Of a stretch of DNA of 64,000 bases, positions 52,641 through 64,000 are shown in pieces. The notes beneath the pieces are model-generated. The model was not told where the DNA came from, made no database searches, and was given only the letters and a program-made list of their open reading frames with translations. The stretch is from Paragonimus skrjabini miyazakii (Eukaryota > Platyhelminthes > Trematoda > Plagiorchiida > Troglotrematidae). The stretch lies in assembly GCA_014338405.1 (NCBI GenBank), contig JTDE01008906.1, positions 1-64,000 of the forward strand, written 5' to 3'. The translations under genes were made by a program, and so were the position numbers. Every line of letters starts with the position of its first letter. Position 1 is the first letter of the stretch.

Positions 52641-53139
52641 TGACTAAACGGAATAACTGGACATGGTATTACTTCAAGTACGCCATTGGCTGCGGCATGG
52701 TGCTTTCTGGAATAGCGTTTCTAACCAACGGTTTGAGCAATCAGGAAAACTTCAGGAAGGCAGGCGACATTTACCCAGTTTGTTCGATGGAGCAATCAAG
52801 GTCTTCGTATTTTGCCACCAAGTTGTTGCTTTGCCACCACGTGGTTTTACCCAGCTATTGGTGGTCTCGATACATAACTCGATATGTTAAACGCTCAGCT
52901 GGCGTACGGAATATGTAAGCTAACCATCGCAGACTGTGATTAACCGATCAATTGATCGCACATCCAGAGCCTTCCAGAATACGCGCCGGTGAACGACGAT
53001 GTCGGTCACGTGATCAGTCCACTTGATGTGGGCTAATTGGCACAGACACGTGGACCAAACTCAGCAAGTCTACTTATATCTTCGTTATGAACAGGTAACG
53101 TTTCTGAACATTAGATCAAAACAGAACGTACACAAACAC

Positions 53140-54730
53140 TACTCTTTCTTTTAATGACAACCGGGCGTCTTTCCAACGCCACAGATAACGCAGTATAGCA
53201 AAGGTACTAGTTGCCTTGATAACATCTCATCAGTATTGTTACGATCTGACAAGTTAATGCTACCCAAGTAGGTGAAGTGTCTAGTCTCAAGTGGATTATT
53301 TTGAATAAGGAAGACAGGAGGGGGAATGCTCCGGTCTCGAAACGACATTGTGCACTTTGAACGTGCGAAGTACATCCCATACATACCGGTGCAATTGTTT
53401 GCCGTGTTCAGCATGGTCCACACGTATTAGGCTGATGGATTAAGTAAGACAATGCCATCCGCATACTCCAGGTCGGTCAACCTAGCGCTAGAATGAGGCT
53501 GAACACCAAGCTCACTGGATCCTTAAACTGTACCTTCCAGAATGTCGCTTGTGACTAAATTGAACAGGAGAGGCGAGATCGGATACTGATTTTTTTGTGG
53601 AACTCTTTCGGGGAAGGCAGTTCCAGGAAACGAACAACCGAATCAAAAGCAGCATTTAGATCTAGAAATATCACGACTGCCGGCTGCTTATGAGAGTGAT
53701 GCTGCTGCAAGAATCTTAGCAGGGTAAGAATGTGATGAGCATATGCTCGACCGGACCGGAATCCTGTACGACAATCTTTAACAGAGTGTAGCCACCTGTA
53801 GCTTGCTGCTATGTGATTGAGTTGTGTCCACGACTGAGAGGCTCAGGGAGGTCTCCGTGTAACACAGTAGTTTTTCCTATGTTGAAATGCGGTGCTCGAA
53901 ATATAGAAACCGTGTGATGCTCACAGCTGCCGCATTCTTTCACCATTATCAGTGCGTTTTGCCCGAACGCCAAACGTACTTCCCAACCGCTTTTCTTCTA
54001 GAAAACGATGACCAAGCTGAGCATTACAATCCCCCTCTAGTATGACGATGCCAGAATGTTTATTCTGCTTCAGAACGGGTGTGTCGCAGGACGCATCATT
54101 GGTAGTATCTGAACAGCTGTCCGTTGAGACGTACGCCGATATAGTGAATGCACAACGCCTTTCTGATTTGCATTAACAGGCTTTAACCGGTGTATTGAAT
54201 CTGACATCACATAAGTGACTGTTCATTTGAATCTAGTCAAGCAAACATTGTTCTGTCCTCAAACTCAGTGTGATTCCCACTCCAACTCGATCACGAGATT
54301 CAGCTCAGGCTTCATCAGATACCCTGAAAGAGGTGCTTGGATTGACAGTTATTTAGAGGTGAGCCCAAATGACAGAATTGTAGACTCGTGTCTCCGACAC
54401 GCGGTACACATCAAACTCCAGACTTGAGAGAGTACGTGCCAGAACAGCATGGTGACGGGCTTGTCGGAGAGTGCGGACGTTGAAGAAGCTAATGCTTGCC
54501 GGTTGTCTTGGCTTTAGTAAACGCTGATCATTCGAGAGCACAAGGAATGCAGAAAACCTGGGGTGGAAAATTGAAAGGGAAAGCGTAGTGTTGAATAATT
54601 TCATTGTCGTAAGATAACCTCTGATACATGCCGCCCGTTTATGCTGTGCAGTGGGGTTGACTCGAGAAACCCCATCCTGAATCTCTGGAGATGGGAGTGC
54701 TCCTTTTTGAGGGTATCTCTTCATTCCCCT
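53140..54730 (-). mobile_element. RTE-like retrotransposon, endonuclease and partial RT (broken)
   Basis: The minus strand reads ISFFNVRTLRQARHHAVLAR then LSSLEFDVYRVSETRVYNS (54510-54370). The rest of the endonuclease follows in shifting frames (FTISAYVSTDSCSDT, GIVILEGDCNAQLGH, AKRTDNGERMRQL, SYRWLHSVKDCR) down to 53770. RT then begins late: AHHILTLLRFLQQHHSHKQP, AVVIFLDLNAAFDSV, SPLLFNLVTSDILEGTV, LTDLEYADGIVLL and NNCTGMYGMYFARSKC. The YADD box reads YADG (53454-53465). The N-terminal RT motifs are missing, so there is an internal deletion near 53760. Confidence 0.88.
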
Positions 54731-54960
54731 TTTTATTACGGAAGATAGAAGTGCCTCACTATAAGAATAGTTCTGCTATATGCCCATGGGATCGTGCCGA
54801 ACTACCTAATCGTTCCTACGCGGTCAGTAGTGCAACATACAATCTAGTGAGTGCGATTTATTTTCGTCTGACTGCTCCTATTTGGCCTGTCTGACAAATT
54901 TGCACCTGGTAAGACCGAAGTCAACGGATCAATGAAGGGCACAGGCCTGACTATCACGTC
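54680..54960 (-). repeat. RTE 5' flank shared with the copy at 20.6-20.9 kb
   Basis: GTGCTCCTTTTTGAGGGTAT, AGTAGTGCAACATACAATCT and AATTTGCACCTGGTAAGACC correspond to stretches at 20630-20850. It lies just 5' of the endonuclease start on the minus strand, so it is likely the RTE 5' UTR. Confidence 0.5.
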
Positions 54961-57025
54961 AAGGTCGCAGTGTAGGTCGAGTCTCCATTTTTTTCGCTTA
55001 TCAAGAAGTGTGCCATAGCTAGACCACACATGGGAAATTCAAACCCGATATTCAACCATTTTCAGCGTGCTAAAGTTAAAGGCAAGTAACCTCAACCAAT
55101 TGTCTCAAAATTAATTGACAAACTGCCGTGCTCATTTCCACCGATTTACAAAGTTTCGCGTAGAGTCACTGGGCCATTCTGAATTACGAAACGCAAGCGA
55201 ATTAAGTGATTTAGACAAGCGTACCCCAGTCGTTAACATTTTAGTTACTAGACGGAGGTCATTATGTACAAGATATTAGTCTCAATGTGTTTCCATTATC
55301 TGCCAACCAGCAGCTGATCCTAAATTTCCCTTTCAGTTTAAAATGAGAGACTTGCAGACTGATTACTTGACCTCATCAACACTGTTTTAAAGTTCAAATC
55401 ATCAATGGCTCAGCGAATGTCATGTACTGTGTTAGCGATATTCCGACCATGTTTATACCGGAGATCTCCCATTGTCTTTTCGGCACAAATATTCACAAAA
55501 TGGCTGACGCAATACGAAATAGTTATGCAATCGTTTGTCTATCCACGGCTTACCAAATGGTCTATTATCAGGCCACTTTAAAAGCAGGAGAGCTCCTCTA
55601 CTGCATTCTAAAACAGTCAGTTGAGTAGGCATTCCTAAACACAAGCGGCTGATGGGATCACTTTCTTACGCGGCCATATCCGTTACAACTCTCTCTCGGC
55701 AGCGGTGATCATCTTGACTTGCACAACACATTCAAGAACAAATCATAACGTTTCAGGCTTTCCTGGTTCATGTTAACGTAATTTGGCGGATATTACAGGC
55801 GGTCAGAGATTGTTGGTAACTGAAATTCTGGCTCTTCCGACGTTTCTTGATCGACAAAGTCTAACACATCTGTTTCCCGCCTACGTTTGAATGCCACACA
55901 GCCGTGAGGAATAAGGCAAATCCTTACCAGTAAAACAGGTCAGAAATGACAAAGGATCCAACTAACAAAAATAACTACGTCTATTCGCAAATATTCCACA
56001 TCAAAGTGCTTAAATCTTGCGAACCCAGAGAAGATGAAAGCTATAACGGAAATACCACCATCAACGGATAAGATCACCCTCCTAGGCCTGGTTAGTTGTT
56101 ATCATTATCTTGTGCTCCATATGCATGAGGTTCGTGCACCATTACATCATCTACGTACGAAAGATTCTGCATGGCTGTAATCGGATGTCTACTAGCTCTC
56201 ATTCATTTGACTTTCAATTTGCCTTTAACATACTGCAAACGGAAATTAGGGTACAACGTTGGGACAACTATCCTACGCAAACTCTCCAATAGTTCACAAA
56301 AATGGTATCACATGTTCCGCGCGCATTAAATTCGTCTGTAGTGGACTACATACACTTAAAGAAATAAAGGCTTGCTCTTATGTTTACAGTTATCAAGTTC
56401 CGTAAGTTGTGGTGCAGATGGAAGTTTACCTTCGATACAGAGTATAGGTGACGGTTTAGAATTCCACTTGATACTATAGGACTAAAGATCTTTTCAATAG
56501 AGAGGAATAAGCCAATGAAATAGTACAACGCGTATCATGTTGCACGCCGCAGGTATTTGCGAACTGGAGATGCAGTTTGCCTGCAAAATTTGCATCGCAC
56601 CGAGGAGGTTTGTCCATCGGGCATAATTGTCATTCGTGAGAGTAATGTTAGCTATCGAGTTGGAGCTGGAAACTTCATCCGGACATGTCCTGTCAATCAT
56701 TTAAGGTGATGGTCTGATGAGAGCCAGGATTGCCGAAGGCTCAACAATCAACTGCTGATTGACGCATTGTTCACTACAATCTCTAACGCCAACACACCAA
56801 ACATTCCCGGTCACTTCGGACACCTGATTTCTGCAGATTTTTTAATGTTTTTCGTCCGATCGATTAAATGTTAACCCCAAATCACATTCTGAACACTAAT
56901 TTAACTCGCCTTTGTTGTAAATGGGGGTGTGAGGTCGCGTTCCCACTATCGGAGGTAGCCGGTATACTTTTTTTCCAACCACCTGTTTATACTTGTTTGC
57001 CTTACAGGCTACTGATAACCTGAGG
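54961..57025. other. No recognisable gene
   Basis: Intergenic, AT-rich. It contains only the RTE-B relic at 55885-56005. Short open frames at 55422-55640 and 56494-56700 lack motifs. Confidence 0.4.
55885..56005 (-). repeat. RTE subfamily B 3' UTR relic, inverted
   Basis: TGAATGCCACACAGCCGTGA, TCAGAAATGACAAAGGATCC and AACTACGTCTATTCGCAAAT parallel AAATGCCACACAGCCGTAAA, AAAGGACCTAATTGTCAAAA and CTTTGTCTATTCACAAACAC at 21065-21170. The GAT tail is absent. Confidence 0.6.
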
Positions 57026-57029
57026 TGGT

Positions 57030-57430
57030 AAAAATCTACTCGGTTCGCCGTTTATCCAAACCCCAACACAAGAGAAGTTCTAACAAGGTACCAGTCTCAA
57101 TGTCTTGTTTTATTCAGTAAATTCCGGACGGGAACCAGTGCACACGATCAGAAGGGACGGCGGGAGAGAGTGAGTCAGCAAAGTGACACGATATGCCGGC
57201 ACAGTCACCCAGGAGAAGATCGGTGACCTGGAAGGCGACACTACGTCGATCGGAGATAATTCGTCAGTAGATGCAATTGAGTTAAGGAACCACAGAAGTA
57301 AGAGGAATGTTATATAGCATGCAACTTTGTTTGTGACTGGTAAAGCGTGTGCAATCAGAAACAACTGGGTAGGACTGGACGCTAGAAAGACGATGGATCG
57401 GAAACGGCTATTGAGACCGTGTGTATCCAC
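57030..57430 (-). repeat. Possible LTR (uncertain)
   Basis: Read on the minus strand there is a TATA-like GCATGCTATATAACATTCC, then about 200 bp further GAATTTACTGAATAAAAC, a poly(A) signal overlapping the TAA of a 106-residue open frame. The following 75 bp end in CTCTTGTGTTGGGGTTTGG. This TATA-AATAAA-GT-rich layout is that of an LTR. No second copy is visible in the window. Confidence 0.3.
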
Positions 57431-58649
57431 TATTGGGGATGTGTCATCAAGGCGACCGACGATGAATTGTTGAACAGTGGATGTGGGTACGCGTCAGCCG
57501 TACAAATAAGTATACGCGTTTCTTGTTCTTTGTTTTTTCGAAACCTTTACGGTACCTTGTGCGATAAACAAACTCTCAAGCGTCTTTTGCAGTCACAAAG
57601 GTGTTCCACATTATCCACAGTGTTAAACTCGATTTTCTGAAACAAGTGCGACTCAACTTTTCGAAAATCCAAAGGTTCTCAGGACATCAATGCGCATGGA
57701 CGGTGTGGTCAACTGTAATCAACACGAACTCTGCAGTTATCAGGTTTTATGCCGAAAACAACTGTTTTCCACATGATCACTTACCGATGACCAGTAACCA
57801 TTGTTGATGAAAATTGATATAAAGAGATCTAACGATTTTCAGTATGCCAAGTTAATTTGATGTGACGTTTAACTCTGTCGGTATGCCACACATCGATCGG
57901 TAGCCCCTCTGTGCAAGCTTCTAATGTAACCGGACAACTGTCTCGATGAATTTGCTGAAGGTATTAAGAGATTGATCAATCAGTTTCAAAACAGTCTGTT
58001 CTCATACAACTACAAACAATGTGATAAAGACCCAATCTGTCACAATGGATTAACGAATTATGCGTTAAAGTAAACCAATTGGCAACATATTTTGTGAGAA
58101 TAATAACCAGAACGTAACTGGAGCAGCTAACTTTCACGTAGCCTTTCGGTTTGATAAACTTATGACCCTTTAGATTACGCAGATCGTCCAATTTTATCAT
58201 GGGTTCCTCGGGTTCGTTTCCATTCACCTCATTTTACATCGAGAAATCATGTTCATCTGTGGTGTACTAAGGGTTTGGCGGATACGGCTGTACCCAAATG
58301 GGACATATTTGTCCAAATAAGTCATTGGATTATGAACTTTATTTTGTCCGCAATTTACAAAAGATTGGTATATTAGTTGTCCATCGAAATGTAGATAAAA
58401 TTCTGAGTAGTGTAGAGGGACAAGTTAATCTGTTGGGGCAGATTCTTAATTCAAGTGGAATCAAATGTTTAGCACATAATATACCCACACACCGTTTTCA
58501 CTGGTGGGTGCACAAAGTTCGTAGTTCGCATCAAATACTGCTACCAGTTATCCGCCTTCATGTTCATCATGAAAAACAATCGGGGTATCATCAGTGATTA
58601 GGCAGTGTGTATTACTGCAAAGAAAGTTAAATAAGTAGAATCAAGAGGT

Positions 58650-58960
58650 GCTAGAGCTCCAGAGTGGTGGAATATTTACCTAAATGGGTACAGCATTCTG
58701 TATTACAGAAGAACGAAGATGTCGTTGGAACGCGCAAACAACCAATATCCGCAGTTGCAAGACATGTCCTGATCACTGGTCACGTTTATGCATTCGGAAT
58801 CTTTTTACGTCACTTCAAACCAGATTTTTTGCAGTGTGCTGGGGCGGTCGCAATCAATCGGCTGAAGCCGATCGTGTGTGTTCAGAAACAATGGTTCATG
58901 AACTTGACCCCAACCCTGGATTTAGTAACCTTTCCTATCTCGTCGACTGACTATCCACCC
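58650..58960 (+). mobile_element. Penelope-like element, C-terminal part (uncertain extent)
   Basis: VVEYLPKWVQHSVLQ and PISAVARHVLITGHVYAF, followed by AVAINRLKPIVCVQKQWFMN, match the 3' end of fluke Penelope-like elements (SAVA.H.L.TGH.F.., then EALAIRRLKP.LCVQKQ). The region between 58300 and 58650 may belong to it but is too decayed. Two overlapping frames indicate frameshifts. Confidence 0.6.
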
Positions 58961-61900
58961 TACCCCACTAACTGTTCGATATAAAAAAACGTCTCGTTTA
59001 TTGTAAATGTGGTACTTATGAGTCAATACGAAATGCTTGTATCTACCGGTGTTCGTCTTCTAACTGTTTTGTTTAAACTCTTGATAGCAATCAATCGTTT
59101 TGTATTTGTATTACGCTGTACATTCTTGGGTGTGTAGGACAGCCGCGTTATTTGGTTGGTCAATCTTGATTCGACTGCGTTGTACGTGGCTGTCACATGA
59201 CAGTTTGTACACAATTTCTACATAAACTTACTGCTGGACAATTAACCAATACACTCGTGTCAAACGTGCCATCCGATGCCTGCTTTAAATGGAGTTTGCA
59301 TGACGTAAATTTTCCGATGTATACCGTCTGAAACATGGCTTCCTGGCAGACTGGAAACGTTAATAAAGCTATAAATCTTTTGATTTCAACTCACTGAGAC
59401 GTAGCCAAGGAACTACTTAATAATACTTGTCAGCATGACACAATTTATTATCTCACATCCGTTCCCTGTTCAATTTGGAAGTGTCAAGCAAATATTGCTT
59501 TTCCATGCACACTTTGGGTCCATGTCTACACACGTAAAAGTAGGGCTCCCGGAATGTATTATGAATAGATGCCCCACGTATCATATTGACACCTGTCGTT
59601 GGCAGATGAGAATGCGTAGACTTATATGCACTAAACGTTCACTAAGTTAAAGCGTGAAGGTTATTGCTATATTTGTTCACAACAAGTAATCTAGAAAAAT
59701 GGGCCATCACGAATGACAGTGCACTTATGCCTGTTCTCTCGTATCACGGATTCACGTCTATTCATTAAGGATCTATCCGAATTGCGGACGTCTAGTTTCA
59801 GTGTGATTTAACATTCAGATCGGATAGACGTGGATTGTCGTGGCGCCAACATTTGATCCATTTCAATTCTACCACTAACTGAAACACGAGATGATCTTGG
59901 AAGATCGCTGTATTTTGCTCAGCATCCCTGACGCGAAGGCGATAAAATTCCATCGAAAAGGATGGGCTGATCCATCTTTCAAAAATGTTAAGCAATGTGA
60001 GTCTCACTGTGTAGTTATCATGTTTACAGGTCTAAGGATTCGCTCGACGAGTCAGTAGTTACGCGTTTCCCATTGGGCGATTGGCAGGACGTGGGTGTTA
60101 CATTATCAACTTTGCTTGGGTTGAACCGGATATAAGTCACGTATTCCATCGGGTTTCTCACCTCAATATTGTGGCAGACGATTGCGAGTCAAAGCACTCG
60201 CTATTGGATTGATAGTTTTTCAGATTTTAACGAGACTTCGGATTTTTCATCAGTGTGGCGCATGCCGACGGTTCAACAATGGACACGTGAACGAACACTA
60301 CAAAATGCAACCCACCTTTTGAATGTATTACAACATGTTATAACATTTTCGTGGGTACTTCACTATATGTCGTGCACGCCGCTGATTTACAGAACAAGCA
60401 TTCAACAGATTTACCAACGTCCAATCTGCTTGACACATGTGGGACAGAGTTAACCTGCCGTAGTTGTTTATACAAACCTAACTTGTTAAAACTTCCACAA
60501 ATGCCTGTCTACCTGACGATGACCAGATTAACACTAAATGAAGACGCTAATTGATAGTTTGTAAACGTTGATTGAAAACGTATGATAAACCAACCTCATA
60601 CGTAATCGATCAGATAAAATTAACTTCGACACTAATCGAGTACCAGCTGATTTAGAATGATGAAGAGAATAGTTTGGAAATCAGGTTGAACAAACTAATT
60701 CAGCTCACCTTATACAGATGGGATCAGATGCAAGGTGGTTTACATTCAATGGATGCATGACGAAAACTACAAACAGGCGTAGATTTCTACGGGTCCAGTG
60801 AGAGTGCTGAATTGTTCCTGGCGACTTAGGATAATGTACTCATTAACATGTGCTCGATAATTCTAATAACACATATTCAGTTTGGAAAACGTCCGAAAAC
60901 GCTAACGAAATCATTGGAGTTTATACGGTACTGTTGACAAAATTACGATGAAGGTGTTATATCGCCTTGAATTCGAGTTAACTGGATACACAATTCAACC
61001 AACAGGAGAGACGTCTAACAGGATGCAGCCAAAAGTCAGTCCGCGACTAGTTACCAGTCAACGGGAAACGAGCTCACACAACCACTCTGGTGCGGATAAA
61101 GTTGGAGACGTATCAAACAATACCAAGAAAAATTTCAACACTCGTGTACAGTCTTGGTAAAAATTCGTCACGGTTGTTTACTGCACGATGCAAAGAGAAA
61201 TGAAAGCAAATTTAGGATCCGTTTTGTATAAACAAACCAAACATGCCCCAACAAATGTAACGTTCTGCATCTTGCCAACCGTAAGACGACAAACGTACCA
61301 AACGGGTTTCAACAAATCCAACAGTGAGTTTAATGAATTAATTGGATTTGAGATGATGGCTGAAGTACACCACAAAGGTCTTCTCGCTGGCAACCGCTTT
61401 GAAGTTTAAGCGTGCAATTTTTGATCAAAACTAGTGAAGCACACGCGGATTGAACGTGAAACGCCACTTCATACACGATTGTTCCATCGAACTTTCAGGT
61501 CATTACGTCAGATTCGTGCAAAAATCTCGCAAACCAACAAACAGTCAATCGATAAGGGGAGGTAGGTCTACGTGAAGTTAACGTAATTCTATTTCTTTCT
61601 CCTTATCCTTGTGGTCATTTCAGTATCCCTTCAGCAGTGTTGTAGACAATTTGGTAAGCGGTTTCGGTCTGCTGTTATTGCAAAATATTACACCTACAAG
61701 TGTCGTCCTGAACCAACACTTACAGTTGACACAGTCTCGGAGACCAACCTGTCAATCTCATCATGTCCATGCACATAATAATCACCAGGTTGACACGTCC
61801 TACGTACTACGTCAGCGCGGTCCCATGTTACATGACCCTTTGTTCTGCCTCGCGAAATTTATCGTGATCTAGATAAACAGCCGTGTTCAGTAATTGCGCG

Positions 61901-64000
61901 CCCGATACGATTGGCACGTCCAGCTAGTCCAACACAGCTAGTATCGATAACTTCCTCTCTCACACCACCCTCAGACACATTAACCGACTCATGGTTTGGG
62001 ACGGTAGTTGGTTACAAACACTGTCGAATCAAGAAGTTCTCACGTCGTCTTACACGTGTTCACATCATCAGATGTCTGAAACAAAACGGAAATGACACAA
62101 CACACCATGCTCCGACCCCATAACACAAACTGTGAGGCACACGGTAACACCAGGGAGAATTTTAACAACTTTATCCAACAACGGGATTACAAATCTAGGA
62201 TTACTTTTACATCATCTTCATCTCTCGTAAGCTTCGATTGTATCAACTGATTACGCAACTATCTCAATTACTTCTACTACACTATCAGGATTTTGTTAAG
62301 TCTAAAGATTTCATTGTGAGATTACCCACTTTTATTTAGTAAACCGCTATTTACTTGTTAAACACAAGTATTTTTATTGGCTCTATTATCTTCCGATTTT
62401 AAGTACCGTTTTCGCCCACACACCTGCTACCAAGGCCTGAGGTCCGACTGGTCAAACTTTCCGTTCACTGGGAGCTAACAATTGATCCGAGGAACACTGC
62501 ATGTATCGCGATTGTTAGTAATTTTGTCATTCCGGATATTATTTCCCTTCATGTAAATCTGGATGTTTCTTGCTCATATTCTGTCGTTTATACGATCATG
62601 CATTAATTCATTCAAATGTATCCACTATCAGCTCTGCAAATCAGATTTCTAATAAACAGTAATTGATTGGCCCTATTTATTTGTTGATAACTGAACAGAC
62701 CCTAGTTCATGTTGCTGCAACCTGGTCACGCTCAAACTTACATGCGCCAAAGCAGCCCTCGTATTTCTTTGAAATTACGACTGTAATGTTTACAATCCAG
62801 TTTGAGTCAACTTGCGAACTGTGCCTAACATACGATCCTTATTTGGAATTCAGTAATATTAGACTATGGCCTATTGAGATAATCAGAATTACTGAGTTGT
62901 AAATCATGTAACCCACTTGAACATGCAATACTGAATTATGAATAGTTTGACTACATATTATAAAATTCTGCTTACCGAGAAGTGTATTCCATGGAAGTTT
63001 ATTGCACAAACTGCACAGCGCGCCTTCCGATTCTGACAACGGTACAAAGAGAACATAGCGCACGCTGGGGAATATACATAGCTCATCAACTCATAGTTTC
63101 AGATATGCAATGCAGTCTTAACTTGTTCATCGCACGTTCCCGAATTCATTGTACACACCCGCGATATTTTAAAAGTGGAGGCAGCAAAATATCTTGTATA
63201 TTTATTTAAGTGGAGTGCAAGGAACACTGACGAATAGAACAAAATTACGTCTGTTTGAAGTGACATTAGCAATATGTTGTTTTAATTCAACGGTACAACA
63301 GTAGATGAAATAATGTTAGGACTATGAATCGAGTGTTAATTAGAATTCACTCGCGTTTCCAATGTTTCGTTCTAAAGCAGTGTAAAAGGAGTTGTTTGTT
63401 GATTACGCCAAGTGTGATTAACAAAAATGTGCCTTGTAGAAGCGGAAATTCAACTGGTCAGCACAACGCGGTTTTGTGACGTAAAGCGAAATGACATTTT
63501 TAACGCAACATAGAACGACAGATGGAAATGTATAAATTGAAATATGTACACTCCAAGAAATTTTGGTAAGGCGCGTCGATTTTCCCTTTGCAACTAACAT
63601 ATCAAGTTGGATATCGAATACGGTCGATATAACTTTCCTGATTGCTGGCTGTGTCCGTTCGCATATTTTGTCTCGATTGTCGAACCACTACACGTTGTTG
63701 GTATCGACCGTTTGTCCAACCCCCACATATTTTGTCAAAAGTTGGGAATGCTCGAACAGGCTAACATCCACAACTATGCTCCCGTTGAATAAGAGCGAGT
63801 CTTGGTCAGCTTGCTGATTTCTCGAGTCAGATGATCATATTCAGAGGACACAGTGAATGTCGAGATTCGTTATCTCTTTCACACTCTCATTCCCGGCATT
63901 TGTGATTTGTTGAGATCGTGCGGTGTCATAGACGGAAGGTTCCACTCGGTGGATTGATACTCAACTGATTGTTTAACTTACTAGCTGAGCTACCAACAGT
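58961..64000. other. Intergenic end of the window: nothing supported
   Basis: AT-rich sequence with open frames of at most about 95 residues on both strands and no recognised domain. An exon-like 30-nt unit at 61624-61653 is noted among the findings. A gene beyond the window with exons here cannot be excluded. Confidence 0.4.

Noticed and set aside
1..64000. CRISPR arrays, bacterial operons, phage or animal-virus genes
   Set aside because: No regularly spaced repeats, no dense long ORFs and no viral hallmark genes; all long similarities are to eukaryotic retroelements or TTLL12.
59000..64000. A second host gene at the right end
   Set aside because: Frames are short and motif-free on both strands; only isolated splice-like signals are present.

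Overview
The window looks like a piece of a digenean trematode (fluke) nuclear genome; I do not assign a genus. Three things point there. It holds one protein-coding gene split over about 38.6 kb. That gene mixes very short introns (33, 37 and 49 nt) with introns of 5-9 kb. The surrounding DNA is packed with decayed retroelements of the kinds usual in flukes: RTE-like and CR1-like non-LTR elements, Penelope-like elements and Ty3/gypsy elements. There is no sign of prokaryotic or viral gene organisation. One run of 100 N (17060-17159) marks an assembly gap.

The only host gene I can support is on the + strand from 9841 (possibly 9778) to 48420. It is an orthologue of TTLL12, tubulin-tyrosine ligase-like protein 12. 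Thirteen exons join in frame through GT-AG introns and give 688 codons plus a stop, against 644 residues in human TTLL12. Similarity covers the N-terminal SET-like part and the C-terminal TTL (ATP-grasp-like) part through to the last residue. Only the start is uncertain.

Layout: 0.3-4.0 kb is a CR1-like element (-). 4.0-5.5 kb is an RTE tail and an RTE endonuclease fragment (-) split by a 470-bp insertion. 6.7-7.7 kb is a CR1-like RT (+). 8.2-8.75 kb is a Penelope-like RT (-). 9.0-9.5 kb holds a short repeat and an RTE relic. 9.8-48.4 kb is TTLL12. Its intron 3 contains a broken Ty3/gypsy element with an LTR (12.6-15.2 kb) and an RTE tail; intron 4 contains a cluster of RTE copies in both orientations; intron 6 contains a DDE transposase relic; intron 7 contains an LTR and a CR1-like fragment. 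49.3-51.6 kb is a second Ty3/gypsy relic (-). 52.1 kb is an LTR and 52.5 kb an RTE tail. 53.1-55.0 kb is an RTE copy (-) with a ruined catalytic box. 57.1-57.4 kb is a possible LTR and 58.65-58.95 kb a Penelope-like 3' end (+). 59-64 kb shows nothing I recognise.

Every transposable-element reading frame seen is broken by stops or frameshifts, so none is expected to be active. I found no new multi-gene system. The observations most worth following are the exon structure of the gene, including two possible micro-exons, and insertions revealed by comparing repeat copies inside the window.
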